A DNA stretch of 64,000 nucleotides from Palsa-744 sp963734815 (GCA_963734815.1 CAVTIH010000001.1:806001-870000); one strand, 5' to 3'. Numbered from the stretch's first letter, positions 20,535 to 29,972 are shown. Notes: generated from the letters alone by a model not told the origin. Numbers and translations: made by a program.

Positions 20535-20544
20535 CCGTGAAGTA

Positions 20545-21516
20545 ATGGCTGCTGAGGGTCTGCGCAATAAGCCTTGTGGGGGTCGCTACGGCGACATCGT
20601 GCAGTCGATCGGCAATACGCCGCTGATCGAGTTGCCCCGCCTCTCCCCGAAGCCGGGAGTGCGGATCTGGGCGAAGCTCGAGTCGCGCAACCCCACCGGC
20701 TCGGTGAAGGACCGCGTGGCGCGGGCGCTGATCGAGGACGCCGAGAGCCGGGGGGCGCTGTCGGCCGGCCAGACGATCCTCGAGCCGACCTCCGGCAACA
20801 CGGGGATCTCGCTGGCGATGATCTGCGCGCGCAAGGGCTACCGCCTGAAGGTCGTGATGCCCGAGAACGTGACCCCCGAGCGTACGCAGCTGCTGAAGAT
20901 GTACGGCGCGCAGATCGTCTACTCGGAGGGCTCCAAGGGCTCCAACGGGGCGGTCGAGAAGGCGCTCGAGATGGCGCAGGCGGACGCTTCGTATTACATG
21001 CCCTACCAGTACGGCAACCCCGCCAACCCGAACGCTCACTACAACGGCACGGCCCTGGAGATCCTGGAGGAGCTCGACGAGGTCGCGGCGTTCGTGGCGG
21101 GGCTCGGCACGGGCGGCACGCTGATGGGCAACGGCAGGCGCCTGAAGGAGACCTTCGGGGACGCCGTGAAGATCGTGGCGGCCGAGCCGATGCAGGGCGA
21201 GCCGGTGCAGGGTTTGCGCTCGCTGGACGACGGCTTCATCCCGCCGATCATCGACCTCTCGCTGCTGGACCGCAAGATCTTCGTCACCAATCGCGACGCG
21301 ATCGTGTGGACGCGCAAGCTGCTCGACGAGGAGAGCGTGTTCGCGGGGGTCTCCTCCGGCGCGATCGCTCGCGTGGCGGTGCGGATCGCGGGCGAGCTGG
21401 ACGAGGGCAACGTCGTGTTCATCGTCGCCGACGACGGCTGGAAGTACCTCTCCAGCGGCATCTACACGCTGCCCGTGGACGAGATCGAGAACCTCGACTC
21501 CACCGTATGGTGGTAG
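20545..21516 (+). CDS. cysM: CysM, CysO-dependent cysteine synthase
   Basis: 323 residues. Fold-type II PLP enzyme: Lys in PTGSVKDRVA, SGNTGISLAM loop, phosphate loop GTGGTLMGNG, and a C-terminal DDGWKYLSSGIYT that matches mycobacterial CysM, the O-phosphoserine sulfhydrylase that uses CysO thiocarboxylate. mec follows after 21 bp. With moeZ-cysO 6.5 kb upstream, the full pathway is present but split. Confidence 0.93.
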   Translation: MAAEGLRNKPCGGRYGDIVQSIGNTPLIELPRLSPKPGVRIWAKLESRNPTGSVKDRVARALIEDAESRGALSAGQTILEPTSGNTGISLAMICARKGYRLKVVMPENVTPERTQLLKMYGAQIVYSEGSKGSNGAVEKALEMAQADASYYMPYQYGNPANPNAHYNGTALEILEELDEVAAFVAGLGTGGTLMGNGRRLKETFGDAVKIVAAEPMQGEPVQGLRSLDDGFIPPIIDLSLLDRKIFVTNRDAIVWTRKLLDEESVFAGVSSGAIARVAVRIAGELDEGNVVFIVADDGWKYLSSGIYTLPVDEIENLDSTVWW

Positions 21517-21537
21517 CCCGATCCACCGCCTGCAGCG

Positions 21538-21951
21538 ATGGTCATAGCCCCCGCTCTGCTTGACGACGTGATCGCGCACGCGCGCGAGGAGTACGACGCG
21601 GAGTGCTGCGGGATGATCGCCTACGCGCAGAGCGAGCCGGCGGGCTCGCCGCGGGCGGTCAGTGTCCAGCGGGCGAAGAACATGCACGCAAGCCCGAAGC
21701 GCTTCGAGATCGACGGCAAGGATGTGCTGCGGGCGATCAACGAGTTTGACGACGCTGGCTGGGAGCTGGGCGCGATCTACCATTCGCACACTCACACCGC
21801 CCCCTACCCTTCGCAGACCGACATCAACTTCGCCCGCAACTGGCCGGGCGTCGAGTGGTTGATCGTAGGGCTCGCAGGGGGGGAGCCGGAGGTCCGCTCC
21901 TATCTGATCGAGGGGGGCGAGGTCACGGAGGTACCGATCGAGGTGGGGTGA
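21538..21951 (+). CDS. mec: Mec, JAMM metallopeptidase of the CysO pathway
   Basis: 137 residues with the JAMM zinc motif HSHTHTAPYPSQTD and the upstream Glu in AREEYDAECCGM. Mycobacterial Mec+ releases cysteine from the CysO-Cys adduct, regenerating CysO. Given the Arg after CysO's diglycine, this or another peptidase might also trim that residue, which is my inference. The stop overlaps the next ATG (TGATG). Confidence 0.92.
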   Translation: MVIAPALLDDVIAHAREEYDAECCGMIAYAQSEPAGSPRAVSVQRAKNMHASPKRFEIDGKDVLRAINEFDDAGWELGAIYHSHTHTAPYPSQTDINFARNWPGVEWLIVGLAGGEPEVRSYLIEGGEVTEVPIEVG

Positions 21952-22016
21952 TGGCCGTCGGGGATCTGCTCAATGCGGCGCCGACGGTGGGCGAGGATCC
22001 GAGCAAGATGCGGTGA
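21951..22016 (+). CDS. 21-codon linking micro-ORF
   Basis: ATG at 21951 overlaps the mec stop (TGATG), and its own TGA at 22014-22016 overlaps the ATG of the next gene, also as TGATG. It encodes MAVGDLLNAAPTVGEDPSKM plus Arg. Its position suggests a termination-reinitiation relay or a tiny protein. It could equally be chance; no homologue is recognised. Confidence 0.35.
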   Translation: MAVGDLLNAAPTVGEDPSKMR

Positions 22017-22519
22017 TGGCCGAAGATGCGCTCGTCTGTCCGTCGTGCGGCGACTCCCATCCGCCGAGTGAGCGCTTCTGCCCGCGCTGCGGGATGCCGC
22101 TGGTGTACCCCGCCGGCGCGGAGGGCGCCACGGGCGCCGGGCGTCAGCCGCTTGGAGAGCTGTGGGAGCGGGCGCGGAGGATCAAGCCGCAGTACTCGGA
22201 GGGCGACCTGACGAGAGTGGTGGGTGCCCGCAATCAGGTCGAGGCGGACTTCATCCAGAACCTGCTGCTGGAGGAGGGCATCCCCTCGATGCAGCGTCGC
22301 GCCCCTGGCTTCGACGTGCCCGACTTCCTGGCGGCTGGCCCGCGCGAGATCCTGGTCCCCGCCTCGGGCGTCCCGGCGGCGCGCGACGTGCTGCTGCAGA
22401 GCGAACTGCTGCCCACGGGGCAGGTGGGGCTGCCGTGGGGCCCCACCGCATGGCGGGTGCTGGCGTTCTTGCTGGTGGGCCTGGCGTTGCTGGCGATCCT
22501 CGCGTACCTGCACCCCTGA
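22016..22519 (+). CDS. Zinc-ribbon, DUF2007-like membrane-anchored protein
   Basis: 167 residues. N-terminal zinc ribbon CPSCGDSHPPSERFCPRCG, a DUF2007-like middle (ARNQVEADFIQNLLLEEGIP) and one C-terminal membrane helix (VLAFLLVGLALLAILAYL). Reading is coupled to the upstream ORF through TGATG. Function unknown; DUF2007 proteins are called putative signal-transducing. Confidence 0.8.
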   Translation: MAEDALVCPSCGDSHPPSERFCPRCGMPLVYPAGAEGATGAGRQPLGELWERARRIKPQYSEGDLTRVVGARNQVEADFIQNLLLEEGIPSMQRRAPGFDVPDFLAAGPREILVPASGVPAARDVLLQSELLPTGQVGLPWGPTAWRVLAFLLVGLALLAILAYLHP

Positions 22520-22537
22520 AACCCCGGGGCGGCGAGA

Positions 22538-23176
22538 CTAGGCCAACACTGGCTGCGGGGCGCCGACCTCGCGGGTGATCGTCTCGATCTGCTCCGAGGC
22601 GCGCTCGAACTCGTCATCGGAGAGCACAGGGGTGCCCTCGAAGGGCAGTTCGCGCTGGAGCTCCAGCCACGAGTGGCAGCCGAGGTACTCCTCGCGGACC
22701 TTCACCGTGACCGGCCTGGGGATGCGGTAGGTGCGCAACAGCAGCACGTGCAGCGGGTGACGCGGCTTCCAGGCGAGGCGCTTGGCGGCATAGTCGCTGC
22801 GCCATACGTAGAACGGTGAAAGTGCGTCCACGCAGCGCGGGTCGGTGATCGTGAAGTGCCCGGCGACTTCGGCCCATGCGCGGATGCGCACGCGGTCGGG
22901 CTGCTGCACGCCGCCGTCGACGGCGAGCGCCTGCAGAGAAGGCTCGCCCTCGCTCCACACACCCTCCTCGAGCGCGCGGCGCAGCTCGGGTTGGTGGGAC
23001 TCGCGTACGAGGTCGTTGCGCTGGTGGTCGAAGGTGGGGTAGAGGAAGAAACGCTCGTGCTCTAGCTGGAAGTGCCGGTCGGCCTCTCGGATACCGCCCT
23101 TACGCAGCGTGACAAGCTGCTCGCCTTCGGCGAGCGCGCGGACGGTGACCGCCCATTCCTTCAAAGCAATTGGCAT
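22538..23176 (-). CDS. DUF1802 family protein
   Basis: 212 residues from ATG 23176 (MPIALKEWAVTVRALAEGEQ). The family hallmark is EWAV...ALxxGxQxxxLRKGGI near the N-terminus, followed by FFLYPTFDHQ. The upstream 33 codons of open frame lack family similarity. No biochemical role is known. It stands alone, converging on the zinc-ribbon gene. Confidence 0.83.
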   Translation of the reverse strand: MPIALKEWAVTVRALAEGEQLVTLRKGGIREADRHFQLEHERFFLYPTFDHQRNDLVRESHQPELRRALEEGVWSEGEPSLQALAVDGGVQQPDRVRIRAWAEVAGHFTITDPRCVDALSPFYVWRSDYAAKRLAWKPRHPLHVLLLRTYRIPRPVTVKVREEYLGCHSWLELQRELPFEGTPVLSDDEFERASEQIETITREVGAPQPVLA

Positions 23177-23358
23177 GGCAAATGTGAGGGGACGAGGTTT
23201 CTCTGGAGAATGCTTCCGGCTTCGTGCTGCGCGCAACGGCGCTCCGGGGGGCGGGTAGCCGTCGTGCAACTGCACTTCTTAACATACGAAATCCTAGCGG
23301 AAATCCCAAATCGCCTGGAAATCTTCGCCTTTTTTGCGGGATTTTTCGGAGCGGAGGG

Positions 23359-25014
23359 TTATGCGGGGGCCGTTTTGGGAGGCCCGTAGCCGCCTCCGCC
23401 GGGCGTTTCGATGCGCAGGCGCTGCCCGGGTCCAAGCACGCCGGTGACCTTGCCGGGCAGCTCGCGGAGTTCTGGTTGAAGAGGGGCCCGACCGAAGCCG
23501 GGAGACACTGGCCTTCGGCCAGCATCCCCGTTTCGGCCAGCCGGCCTGTGGCCGGCTGCGCCACCCTCTAGGAGCAGATTACGCCCGCGCGCGCCCGGCT
23601 GCCCACCATGCGCGCCGCGGGGAGCGTAGCGGCGGCGGTCGGTGATCAGCGAGAAGGTCATCTCACGCAGCGCCTCCAACTCGCGCACCACCCCGTCGCC
23701 CCCGCGGTGGGCGCCCGCCCCGCCGGAGCCACGGCGCAGGGCGTAGCTCGTGACCCGCAGGGGCAGCTCGCGCTCGAGCGCCTCGACGGGGGTGTTGAGC
23801 GTGTTGCTCATCGCCACGTGCACCCCGGAGGGCCCGTCGGTGTCGGGGCAGGCACCCTGGCCGCCGCCCAGTGTCTCGTAGTAGCTGAAGCGCTCGTCAC
23901 CGAGCGTGAGGTTGTTCATCGTGCCCTGCCCCAGCGCCCTGCCGAAGGCGCCCAGCACGAGGTCGGCGACGCGCGAAGAGGTCTCGACGTTGCCGGCGGC
24001 GACCGCGGGGGCCTCCCCGGCAGCGGAGCCGTCGCCTTCCCCGCTACCGTGGGCGCCGATCGGCAGCGCGTTTAGCAAACACCCCTCCGGAACACGGATC
24101 TCCACCGGCCGGTAGGCACCGGCGGAGGGCGGGATGTCGGGGTCGGTGAGCACGCGCACGGCGAAGTAACACGCCGAGTGCGTCACCGCGAGCGGGCAGT
24201 TGAGATTGCCGACGTGCTGGGGGGCGGAGCCGGTGAAGTCGAGCAGCAGCCGCTGACCCTCCACCGTGGCACGCAGGCGCAGCACGAGGTCGCCCTCGAT
24301 CGCCTCCAGCACATCCTCCGCCAGATGCACTCCGTCGGGGAGCGCCGCCAGGCAGGCGCGGGTGCGCCGCTCGGCGTAGTCGAGAACGGCGTCGAACGCC
24401 TCGCGCAAGCGGCCCGCTCCGACACGCTGGGCGAGCTCGCGCAGGCGCTGGGCGCCGATCCGGTTGGCGGCGAGCTGGGCGCGGAGGTCGGCGCGGCGCT
24501 CCGCGGGCTGGCGCATCCGCGCGACCAGCTCCTCGATCGCCTTGGGCGTTGCCGGGCGGGGGGAGATCACGATGCCCTCCTCCGCCAACGTGCGCGAATC
24601 CGCGGGCATCGATCCTGGCACGCGCCCGCCCACGTCGGCGTGGTGGGCGCGCGAAACAGCGAATCCGAGCAGCGGCCGGTCGCCCGCGCGCTCGCCGAGC
24701 ACGGGGGTGATCAGCGTGATGTCGGGCAGGTGGGTGCCGCCGGCGAAGGGATCGTTGAGAATCCACGAGTCCCCCCGCGAATGATCCTCGCCGAGCACGG
24801 CGGCGACGGCGGCGGGCATCGAGCCGAGGTGCACGGGGATGTGCTCGGCCTGCATCACCATCTGCCCACGCGCGTCGAACAGCGCGGTGGAGCAGTCGCG
24901 GCGCTCCTTGATGTTGGGCGAGTGCGCGGAGCGGATCAGTGCGGCGCCCATCTCCTCGCAGGCGGCGCGCAACGCGCCCGTGAGCACCTGCAGTTCGATC
25001 GGGTCGAGCGTCAT
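23359..25014 (-). CDS. hyuB: Hydantoinase B/oxoprolinase beta-type subunit
   Basis: 551 residues from ATG 25014, overlapping the hyuA stop (ATGA). HyuB motifs: DPIELQVLTGALRAACEEMG, SPNIKERRDCSTALFD, HADVGGRVPGSMPADSRTL, and YETLGGGQGACPDTDGPSGV. The pair hydrolyses cyclic amides (hydantoin, 5-oxoproline or similar) with ATP. The last 70 residues contain an odd GC-rich insert whose DNA carries short hairpins (for example CTGGCC-TTC-GGCCAG). Confidence 0.93.
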   Translation of the reverse strand: MTLDPIELQVLTGALRAACEEMGAALIRSAHSPNIKERRDCSTALFDARGQMVMQAEHIPVHLGSMPAAVAAVLGEDHSRGDSWILNDPFAGGTHLPDITLITPVLGERAGDRPLLGFAVSRAHHADVGGRVPGSMPADSRTLAEEGIVISPRPATPKAIEELVARMRQPAERRADLRAQLAANRIGAQRLRELAQRVGAGRLREAFDAVLDYAERRTRACLAALPDGVHLAEDVLEAIEGDLVLRLRATVEGQRLLLDFTGSAPQHVGNLNCPLAVTHSACYFAVRVLTDPDIPPSAGAYRPVEIRVPEGCLLNALPIGAHGSGEGDGSAAGEAPAVAAGNVETSSRVADLVLGAFGRALGQGTMNNLTLGDERFSYYETLGGGQGACPDTDGPSGVHVAMSNTLNTPVEALERELPLRVTSYALRRGSGGAGAHRGGDGVVRELEALREMTFSLITDRRRYAPRGAHGGQPGARGRNLLLEGGAAGHRPAGRNGDAGRRPVSPGFGRAPLQPELRELPGKVTGVLGPGQRLRIETPGGGGYGPPKTAPA

Positions 25015-27062
25015 GAGTCGGCTCTCTCGTCGTGCAGATGCACCGTGCCATAGGTGTCCACCTCGCCCACCCACCCGCCGGGCACGTACAGCGTCGACCC
25101 GGGTAGTGCGCAAATGGTCGGCCCCTCGATCCTGGTGCCCGGCGTTGGCTCGCCGGTGACCCCAGCAAGCCGCAAGCGCGGGGCGTCACCCCACGCGGAA
25201 ACGCGGATCGTCACCAGCTCGACCTCGACGCCGTCGTCGCGATAGCCGTAGCGCTGCTCGTGTGCTCGGGCGAACGCCTCGCGCAGCGCATCGGGGCCGG
25301 GCGGGGTGTCGTCGTCGGCCTCCACCGCCAGCTCGAACGACTGCCCGCGATAGCGCAGCTCGTAGCGGACGGCGACGCGCGTGGCTGCTTCGCCGAGCTC
25401 CGCGCACGCCCGTGCCACGAGCGCCGCGCGCTCTGCGGCAAGGCGGTGGGCGACGAGGGACTCCTCGGTCAGCATCACCGTACGCGCCGCGTCGCGCCGG
25501 GGGGCCGCGGCGGCGAGGCCGAGCGCGCACAGCACTCCCGAGGCGCGGGGGACGAGGATCCGCCGGATCCCCAGCTCGCGCGCGAGCGCCGCGGCGTGCA
25601 GCGGGCCGGCGCCGCCGAACGGCATCAGCGCGAAGCCGCGGGGGTCGATCCCGCGCTCGACGGTGATCGCGCGCAGCGCGCCGAGCATCTGCGCCTCCGC
25701 CACCCGCACGATTCCCTCCGCGCAGCGCTGCGTCGCACGAGCATCGCGCGCGCGGTCGTCGATCGGCCAGCCGACATCGGCGAGATCGACGTCCTCGGTG
25801 AAACCGAGCTGTGCCGCGAGCTTGCCCACCGCGTGCGCGGCGGCGTCCCGATCGAGCTGGAGGCCGCCGGCGAGCGGGGCGTCCGCGGGCAGGCGCCCCA
25901 GCAGCAGGTTGGCGTCGGTCACGGTCGGCTGCAGGCCGCCGCGGCCGTAACAGGCTGGACCGGGGTTGGCGCCCGCGGATTGCGGCCCCACCCGCAGCGC
26001 TCCGCCCGCGTCGCGCCACGCGATCGAGCCGCCGCCAGCGCCGACGGTGTGGATGTCGAGCATCGCCAGCGCCAGCGGCCTGCCCGCCACCTCGCCGTGG
26101 GCGGTCTCCGCCACGCGGCCGTCGGCGATCAGGCACACGTCGCAGGAGGTGCCGCCCATGTCGAAGCACAAAACGTTTTGCTCGCCCGCCAGCCGCGCCA
26201 GCTCGAGCGCACCGCGCACGCCGCCGGCCGGACCGGAAAGTGCGGTGCGCGACGCGTGCGCGGCCGCCCCCTCGGCGTCTGTCAAGCCGCCCGAGGACTG
26301 CATCACCGCGGGCCGCGTCAGTCCCACCGCATCCGCCTCCGCGCCGAGCCGGCGCAGATAGGCGCCCAGCAGGGGAGAGAGCGCGGCATCGACCTCGGTG
26401 GTGGCGGCGCGCTCGTACTCGCGGAACGTGCCCACCAACTCGTGCGAGAGCGAAACGTGTACATCCGGCAGCCGCTTGGCGAGCAGTTCCCCGAGCAGGC
26501 GCTCGTGCTCGGGGTGGGCGTAGGCGTGCAGCAGCACCACCGCCACCGATTCGATGCCCGCCTGTCCGGCAGGTGCTGCCCGCTCCACTGGCATTGTCTG
26601 CTGTTCCTGCCCCACTTGCGCGAGCCGCTCCAGCAGTTGCTCCGCCTGCACGGGATCGAGCGTCCGCAAAGGCCCGTCGGGCGTCATCCGCTCAGGCGCC
26701 GCGAAACGCAGCTGCGGTGGCACGAGCGGAGCGGGGCCCGACTCGCACAGGCGGTAGAGGTGTGCCCGCGCCTGGCGACCCAGCTCGACGACGTCGGTGA
26801 AGCCCTCGGTGGCGATCAGCGCCGTGCGCGCCGCTTTGCCCTCCAGCAGGGCGTTGGTGGCGACCGTCATGCCGTGCGCGAAGCGTTCCACCTGGCCGGG
26901 CTGCACGCCGGCGCTCGCCAGCACCGCATGCACCGCCGCCAGCACCCCGCGCGATTGTTCCTCGGGTGTGGTGGGCACCTTCGCGGTGTATACCTTCGAG
27001 CTCTCGGGGGCGATGAGAACGGCGTCGGTGAAGGTCCCGCCAACATCCACCCCGAGCAGCAT
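25011..27062 (-). CDS. hyuA: Hydantoinase A/oxoprolinase ATP-binding subunit
   Basis: 683 residues. ASKHA-type N-terminus LLGVDVGGTFTDAVLI, MTVATNALLEGKAARTALI, DMGGTSCDVCLI and GPACYGRGGLQPTVTDANL match HyuA. It couples ATP use to ring opening with HyuB, encoded 4 bp overlapping downstream. The exact substrate cannot be told from sequence. Confidence 0.94.
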   Translation of the reverse strand: MLLGVDVGGTFTDAVLIAPESSKVYTAKVPTTPEEQSRGVLAAVHAVLASAGVQPGQVERFAHGMTVATNALLEGKAARTALIATEGFTDVVELGRQARAHLYRLCESGPAPLVPPQLRFAAPERMTPDGPLRTLDPVQAEQLLERLAQVGQEQQTMPVERAAPAGQAGIESVAVVLLHAYAHPEHERLLGELLAKRLPDVHVSLSHELVGTFREYERAATTEVDAALSPLLGAYLRRLGAEADAVGLTRPAVMQSSGGLTDAEGAAAHASRTALSGPAGGVRGALELARLAGEQNVLCFDMGGTSCDVCLIADGRVAETAHGEVAGRPLALAMLDIHTVGAGGGSIAWRDAGGALRVGPQSAGANPGPACYGRGGLQPTVTDANLLLGRLPADAPLAGGLQLDRDAAAHAVGKLAAQLGFTEDVDLADVGWPIDDRARDARATQRCAEGIVRVAEAQMLGALRAITVERGIDPRGFALMPFGGAGPLHAAALARELGIRRILVPRASGVLCALGLAAAAPRRDAARTVMLTEESLVAHRLAAERAALVARACAELGEAATRVAVRYELRYRGQSFELAVEADDDTPPGPDALREAFARAHEQRYGYRDDGVEVELVTIRVSAWGDAPRLRLAGVTGEPTPGTRIEGPTICALPGSTLYVPGGWVGEVDTYGTVHLHDERADS

Positions 27063-27124
27063 CCCTCCAGCCTACGACCACCCCGTCCCACACGGTGTTT
27101 CGCGCCACCGGCTTGATCGCCGAT

Positions 27125-27571
27125 TCAGGCTGCCAGCTGCTCGCTGTTCTCGGTGTCAGCGAGGTGTTGATGCGAGGGGCAGTACCCGTTGTGCGGCAGC
27201 GGCGTCCGTTGGCACGCGGCGCCCTTGCGGGTCGTCGCTCGGCACTGCAGTGGCTCGTCGCTCACCGACGCGTGCGCAGCGCGCGGGTTCTCCTCCAGGT
27301 AGCGCTGCGCGAGGCCCATGTAGCGGACGACCACGCTGTGCACACGCGCCTGCTGGCTCATCGGGAAGTGCATCCGGATGTCCCAGAACAGGGTCCTTTC
27401 CGGGCGTGCGAAGTAGTGGCGGTCGGTGGCCAGCCGCTCGATCGCCGACTCGCATGCGCGCAGCACATGCTCGTGGTTGCTCTCACCTGCCGCCGCGGCG
27501 GTGCTGCCGGGGCTGGGAGCGGCGATATATGGGGCCAGCTCCCTGTAGATAGCTCGACTGAACTGATACAT
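27125..27571 (-). CDS. Small protein with C-terminal Cys/His motif (DUF5763-like)
   Basis: 148 residues from ATG 27571, with GAGGGGG upstream. N-terminal MYQFSRAIYRELAPYI, a helical middle, and a C-terminal CRATTRKGAACQRTPLPHNG followed by YCPSH, a likely small zinc site of the DUF5763 type. It looks like a conserved lineage protein; function unknown. It lies upstream of and codirectional with hyuAB, with a 62-bp gap. Confidence 0.75.
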   Translation of the reverse strand: MYQFSRAIYRELAPYIAAPSPGSTAAAAGESNHEHVLRACESAIERLATDRHYFARPERTLFWDIRMHFPMSQQARVHSVVVRYMGLAQRYLEENPRAAHASVSDEPLQCRATTRKGAACQRTPLPHNGYCPSHQHLADTENSEQLAA

Positions 27572-27812
27572 GGCGACCCCCTCGCCTCCTTCTCTCTCCG
27601 TATCGACCGGGCTCTTCTGCGCGACCTCGCCGCGCATCCACCGATCTCCAGGACTCCCATAGCTCCTGAGACCTTTCACCCTGATTCAACACGTCTCTTA
27701 CCCCAAAGGATCGAAGATCTTCATAAATCTTCGCGTCTCTTTAGGAAGGCGCGGAGTATTCAGCCCTCACATAAAGCTGAGTAGAAGAGAGGGTTAAGGG
27801 CTGGTTAATAAG
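27572..27812. other. AT-richer intergenic region with short dyads
   Basis: 241 bp between the DUF5763-like start and the nadB stop. Notably AT-richer than the rest. It contains the palindrome GAAGATCTTC near 27714-27723 inside a larger imperfect dyad, and a TAA-rich stretch just after nadB. Probably holds the DUF5763-like promoter and the nadB terminator; no confident -35/-10 pair. Confidence 0.5.
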
Positions 27813-29375
27813 TCACTCCCATGTCTCCCACGTGAGCTCCCCCTCGGGGTCGACCGCGATGTGACGGTGCTCCAGCGTCGGGTTGGCCTCAGGGTACTCC
27901 ACGCGACGGTGCGCCCCCCGGCTCTCGCGGCGCTCGCTGGCGCATGCCGCGATCGTGCGCGCCAGCGGGTGCGGGTCTGCTGCCAGGCGCGCCAATCCCT
28001 CGGTGGAGCGCTCGATGCCGGCATCCTGCCATAGCGCCTCGCGCGTGGCGGCGCTCACGGGCGGAGCTGCCTGCGTGTGCGCCAGCCCCTGCAACGCCTC
28101 CAGGCGCGCGTGTCCGGGAGCTCCAGCCGCCGGCTCATCCAGGGCGCTGTGGGCGGCACGGCGGCCGAACACGAAGCACTCGCTGAGCGAGTTCGACGCC
28201 AGTCGGTTGGCGCCGTGCAGGCCTGTGCACGAGGTCTCTCCGATGGCGTATAACCCGGTGACCGTGGAGCGCGCGTGCAGATCGGTCACGATCCCGCCCA
28301 TCGTGTAGTGCGCCGCCGGCGCCACGGGAACCAGTTCGTGCGCCGGGTCCACGCCCGCCTCGCGCAGTGCCCCCACAACGTTGGGGAACAGCGCGGGGTC
28401 GATCGCGCGCATGTCAAGCCCCACCGACTCCGTGCCGGTTTCCCGCATCCGCGCCCATATCGCGCGCGCCACCTCGTCGCGCGGGGCAAGCTCGTCCACG
28501 AAGCGTTCTCCTGTGGCGTCGTGCAGCGTCGCTCCCTCGCCCCTGATCGCCTCTGTGATCAGGAATGCCTCGCGTCCCCCCACGCCCTTCACCGCGGTGG
28601 GGTGGAACTGCACGAACTCCAGGTCTGCCAACTTTGCGCCGAGCGCCTGCGCCAGCAGGAGCCCCACCCCCTGCGACCCCGGAGGGTTGGTCGTGCGTGC
28701 CCACAGCGCCGCCGCGCCGCCGGTGCTCAGCACGACCGCGCGCGCGGCGATCGTGCGTCCGTCCTCGCACACCAGCCCACCGCAGCGGCTCCCCGCTGGG
28801 TCACTCGTGTCGTGTGTCCCATCGGCGTTCTCTGTGCGGGGGGCAGTGTCGGGAGGGAGGTCGTCGCCCCGCGGCCACAGTGCCCGCGCACGCACGTTCT
28901 CCAGCACCGCGATTCGCGGCTCCTCCACGGCCAGCGCCGCCAGCGCGCGCAGCAGTCGTCTACCGGTCGCGCTGCCGCCAGCGTGCACCACCCGACGCAC
29001 CGAGTGCCCGCCCTCAAGTCCCAACGCCAGGCGTCCGAAGCGGTCCGCATCGAAGTGCACCCCCAGCGCCTGCAGGTCGGCCACGCACTCCGGCGCTTCT
29101 TTGACGAGCACCTCCGCCGCCGCTGTACGCATCGCGCCCCGTCCCGCTCGCTCGGTATCCCGCAGGTGCAGCTCTTGGCTGTCGTCCTCCGCGAGCGCCG
29201 CCGCAAGCCCGCCCTGTGCCCAGTAGCTGGCGGTCTGCGCCAGTGGGGCGGCCGACACCAGCGCCACCCGCGCGCCCTCCCGCGCTGCGCACAGCGCCGC
29301 GTACAACCCCGCCGCGCCGGCGCCCACCACCGCGACGTCCACTTCCAGATCCACCCCCCCCCGCGTTGCCTGCAC
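27813..29375 (-). CDS. nadB: L-aspartate oxidase
   Basis: 520 residues from a GTG. FAD loop VVGAGAAGLYAALCAAREGA, ASYWAQGGLAAAL, VQFHPTAV, AAHYTMGGIVTDLHARSTV and GANRLASNSLSECFVFGRRA are diagnostic for NadB, which makes iminoaspartate for NAD synthesis. nadA and nadC are not next to it. A variable insert lies at about 170-190. Codirectional with the two zinc-ribbon genes upstream. Confidence 0.95.
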   Translation of the reverse strand: MQATRGGVDLEVDVAVVGAGAAGLYAALCAAREGARVALVSAAPLAQTASYWAQGGLAAALAEDDSQELHLRDTERAGRGAMRTAAAEVLVKEAPECVADLQALGVHFDADRFGRLALGLEGGHSVRRVVHAGGSATGRRLLRALAALAVEEPRIAVLENVRARALWPRGDDLPPDTAPRTENADGTHDTSDPAGSRCGGLVCEDGRTIAARAVVLSTGGAAALWARTTNPPGSQGVGLLLAQALGAKLADLEFVQFHPTAVKGVGGREAFLITEAIRGEGATLHDATGERFVDELAPRDEVARAIWARMRETGTESVGLDMRAIDPALFPNVVGALREAGVDPAHELVPVAPAAHYTMGGIVTDLHARSTVTGLYAIGETSCTGLHGANRLASNSLSECFVFGRRAAHSALDEPAAGAPGHARLEALQGLAHTQAAPPVSAATREALWQDAGIERSTEGLARLAADPHPLARTIAACASERRESRGAHRRVEYPEANPTLEHRHIAVDPEGELTWETWE

Positions 29376-29390
29376 GCTAGCTCACGGTCG

Positions 29391-29972
29391 TCACTTCGCC
29401 CCGGGCACGCCGGGCGCGGTTCCCACGCCCCCCGCGGCCGCGCCGGGCGTTGTGGTTGTATCCGGCGTTGTGGCTGCGCCTGGCGTGGTGGTTGTCCCTG
29501 CGGCCGTGCCCGGCGTGGTGGTTGCTCCTGCTGCCGCGCCCGGTGTCGTGGCTGCTCCTGTGGCCGCGCCCGGTGTCGTGGTTGTCCCTGTTGCCGCGCC
29601 CGGCGTGGTGGCTGAGCCTGTTGCCGCGCCCGGTGTCGTGGTTGCCCCCGCGGTTGCGCCCGGTGTCGTGGCTGTTCCCGCTGCCGGCGTTGTCACCGTC
29701 CGCGTCACCGCGACCGTGCCTCCCGTCCCGCTCGAGCCCGCCAGCGACACCAGCGCCGCGGTCAGCGCTCCCAGCGAGAGCACGATCACTGTCGTCAGCG
29801 CGATCACCGGTGGGCGCCACCGCGGCGTCGTCGCCAGGCGCGTGCGCGCCGCGGCGCCACACCGCAGGCACCACTCCTGCTCGGCTCCCAGCGGTCCACC
29901 GCATACTGGGCAACGCTCTTCCACCGGTTCCTGCGGGGGGGATCCAGGTGGTGGAGGCGTTGCGACGCTCAC
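29391..29972 (-). CDS. Zinc-ribbon membrane protein with Thr/Pro decapeptide repeats
   Basis: 193 residues from the GTG at 29972, which overlaps the upstream stop as GTGA. N-terminal zinc ribbon CPVCGGPLGAEQEWCLRCG, one membrane helix (VIALTTVIVLSLGALTAALV), then about 90 residues of imperfect decapeptides of the form TTPGAATGxx. The tail is probably outside the cell and could be O-glycosylated. Function unknown. Confidence 0.75.
   Translation of the reverse strand: MSVATPPPPGSPPQEPVEERCPVCGGPLGAEQEWCLRCGAAARTRLATTPRWRPPVIALTTVIVLSLGALTAALVSLAGSSGTGGTVAVTRTVTTPAAGTATTPGATAGATTTPGAATGSATTPGAATGTTTTPGAATGAATTPGAAAGATTTPGTAAGTTTTPGAATTPDTTTTPGAAAGGVGTAPGVPGAK
29452..29691. repeat. 30-bp tandem repeat, about 8 copies
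   Basis: Imperfect 30-bp units inside the preceding gene, starting near 29452, 29482, 29512 and so on to 29662. Each encodes one TTPGAATGxx decapeptide on the minus strand. Copy number is likely variable between strains. Confidence 0.8.

Noticed and set aside
25260..27116. Plus-strand 618-residue ORF opposite hyuA
   Set aside because: Shadow ORF; hyuA has full family motifs and the opposite frame has none.
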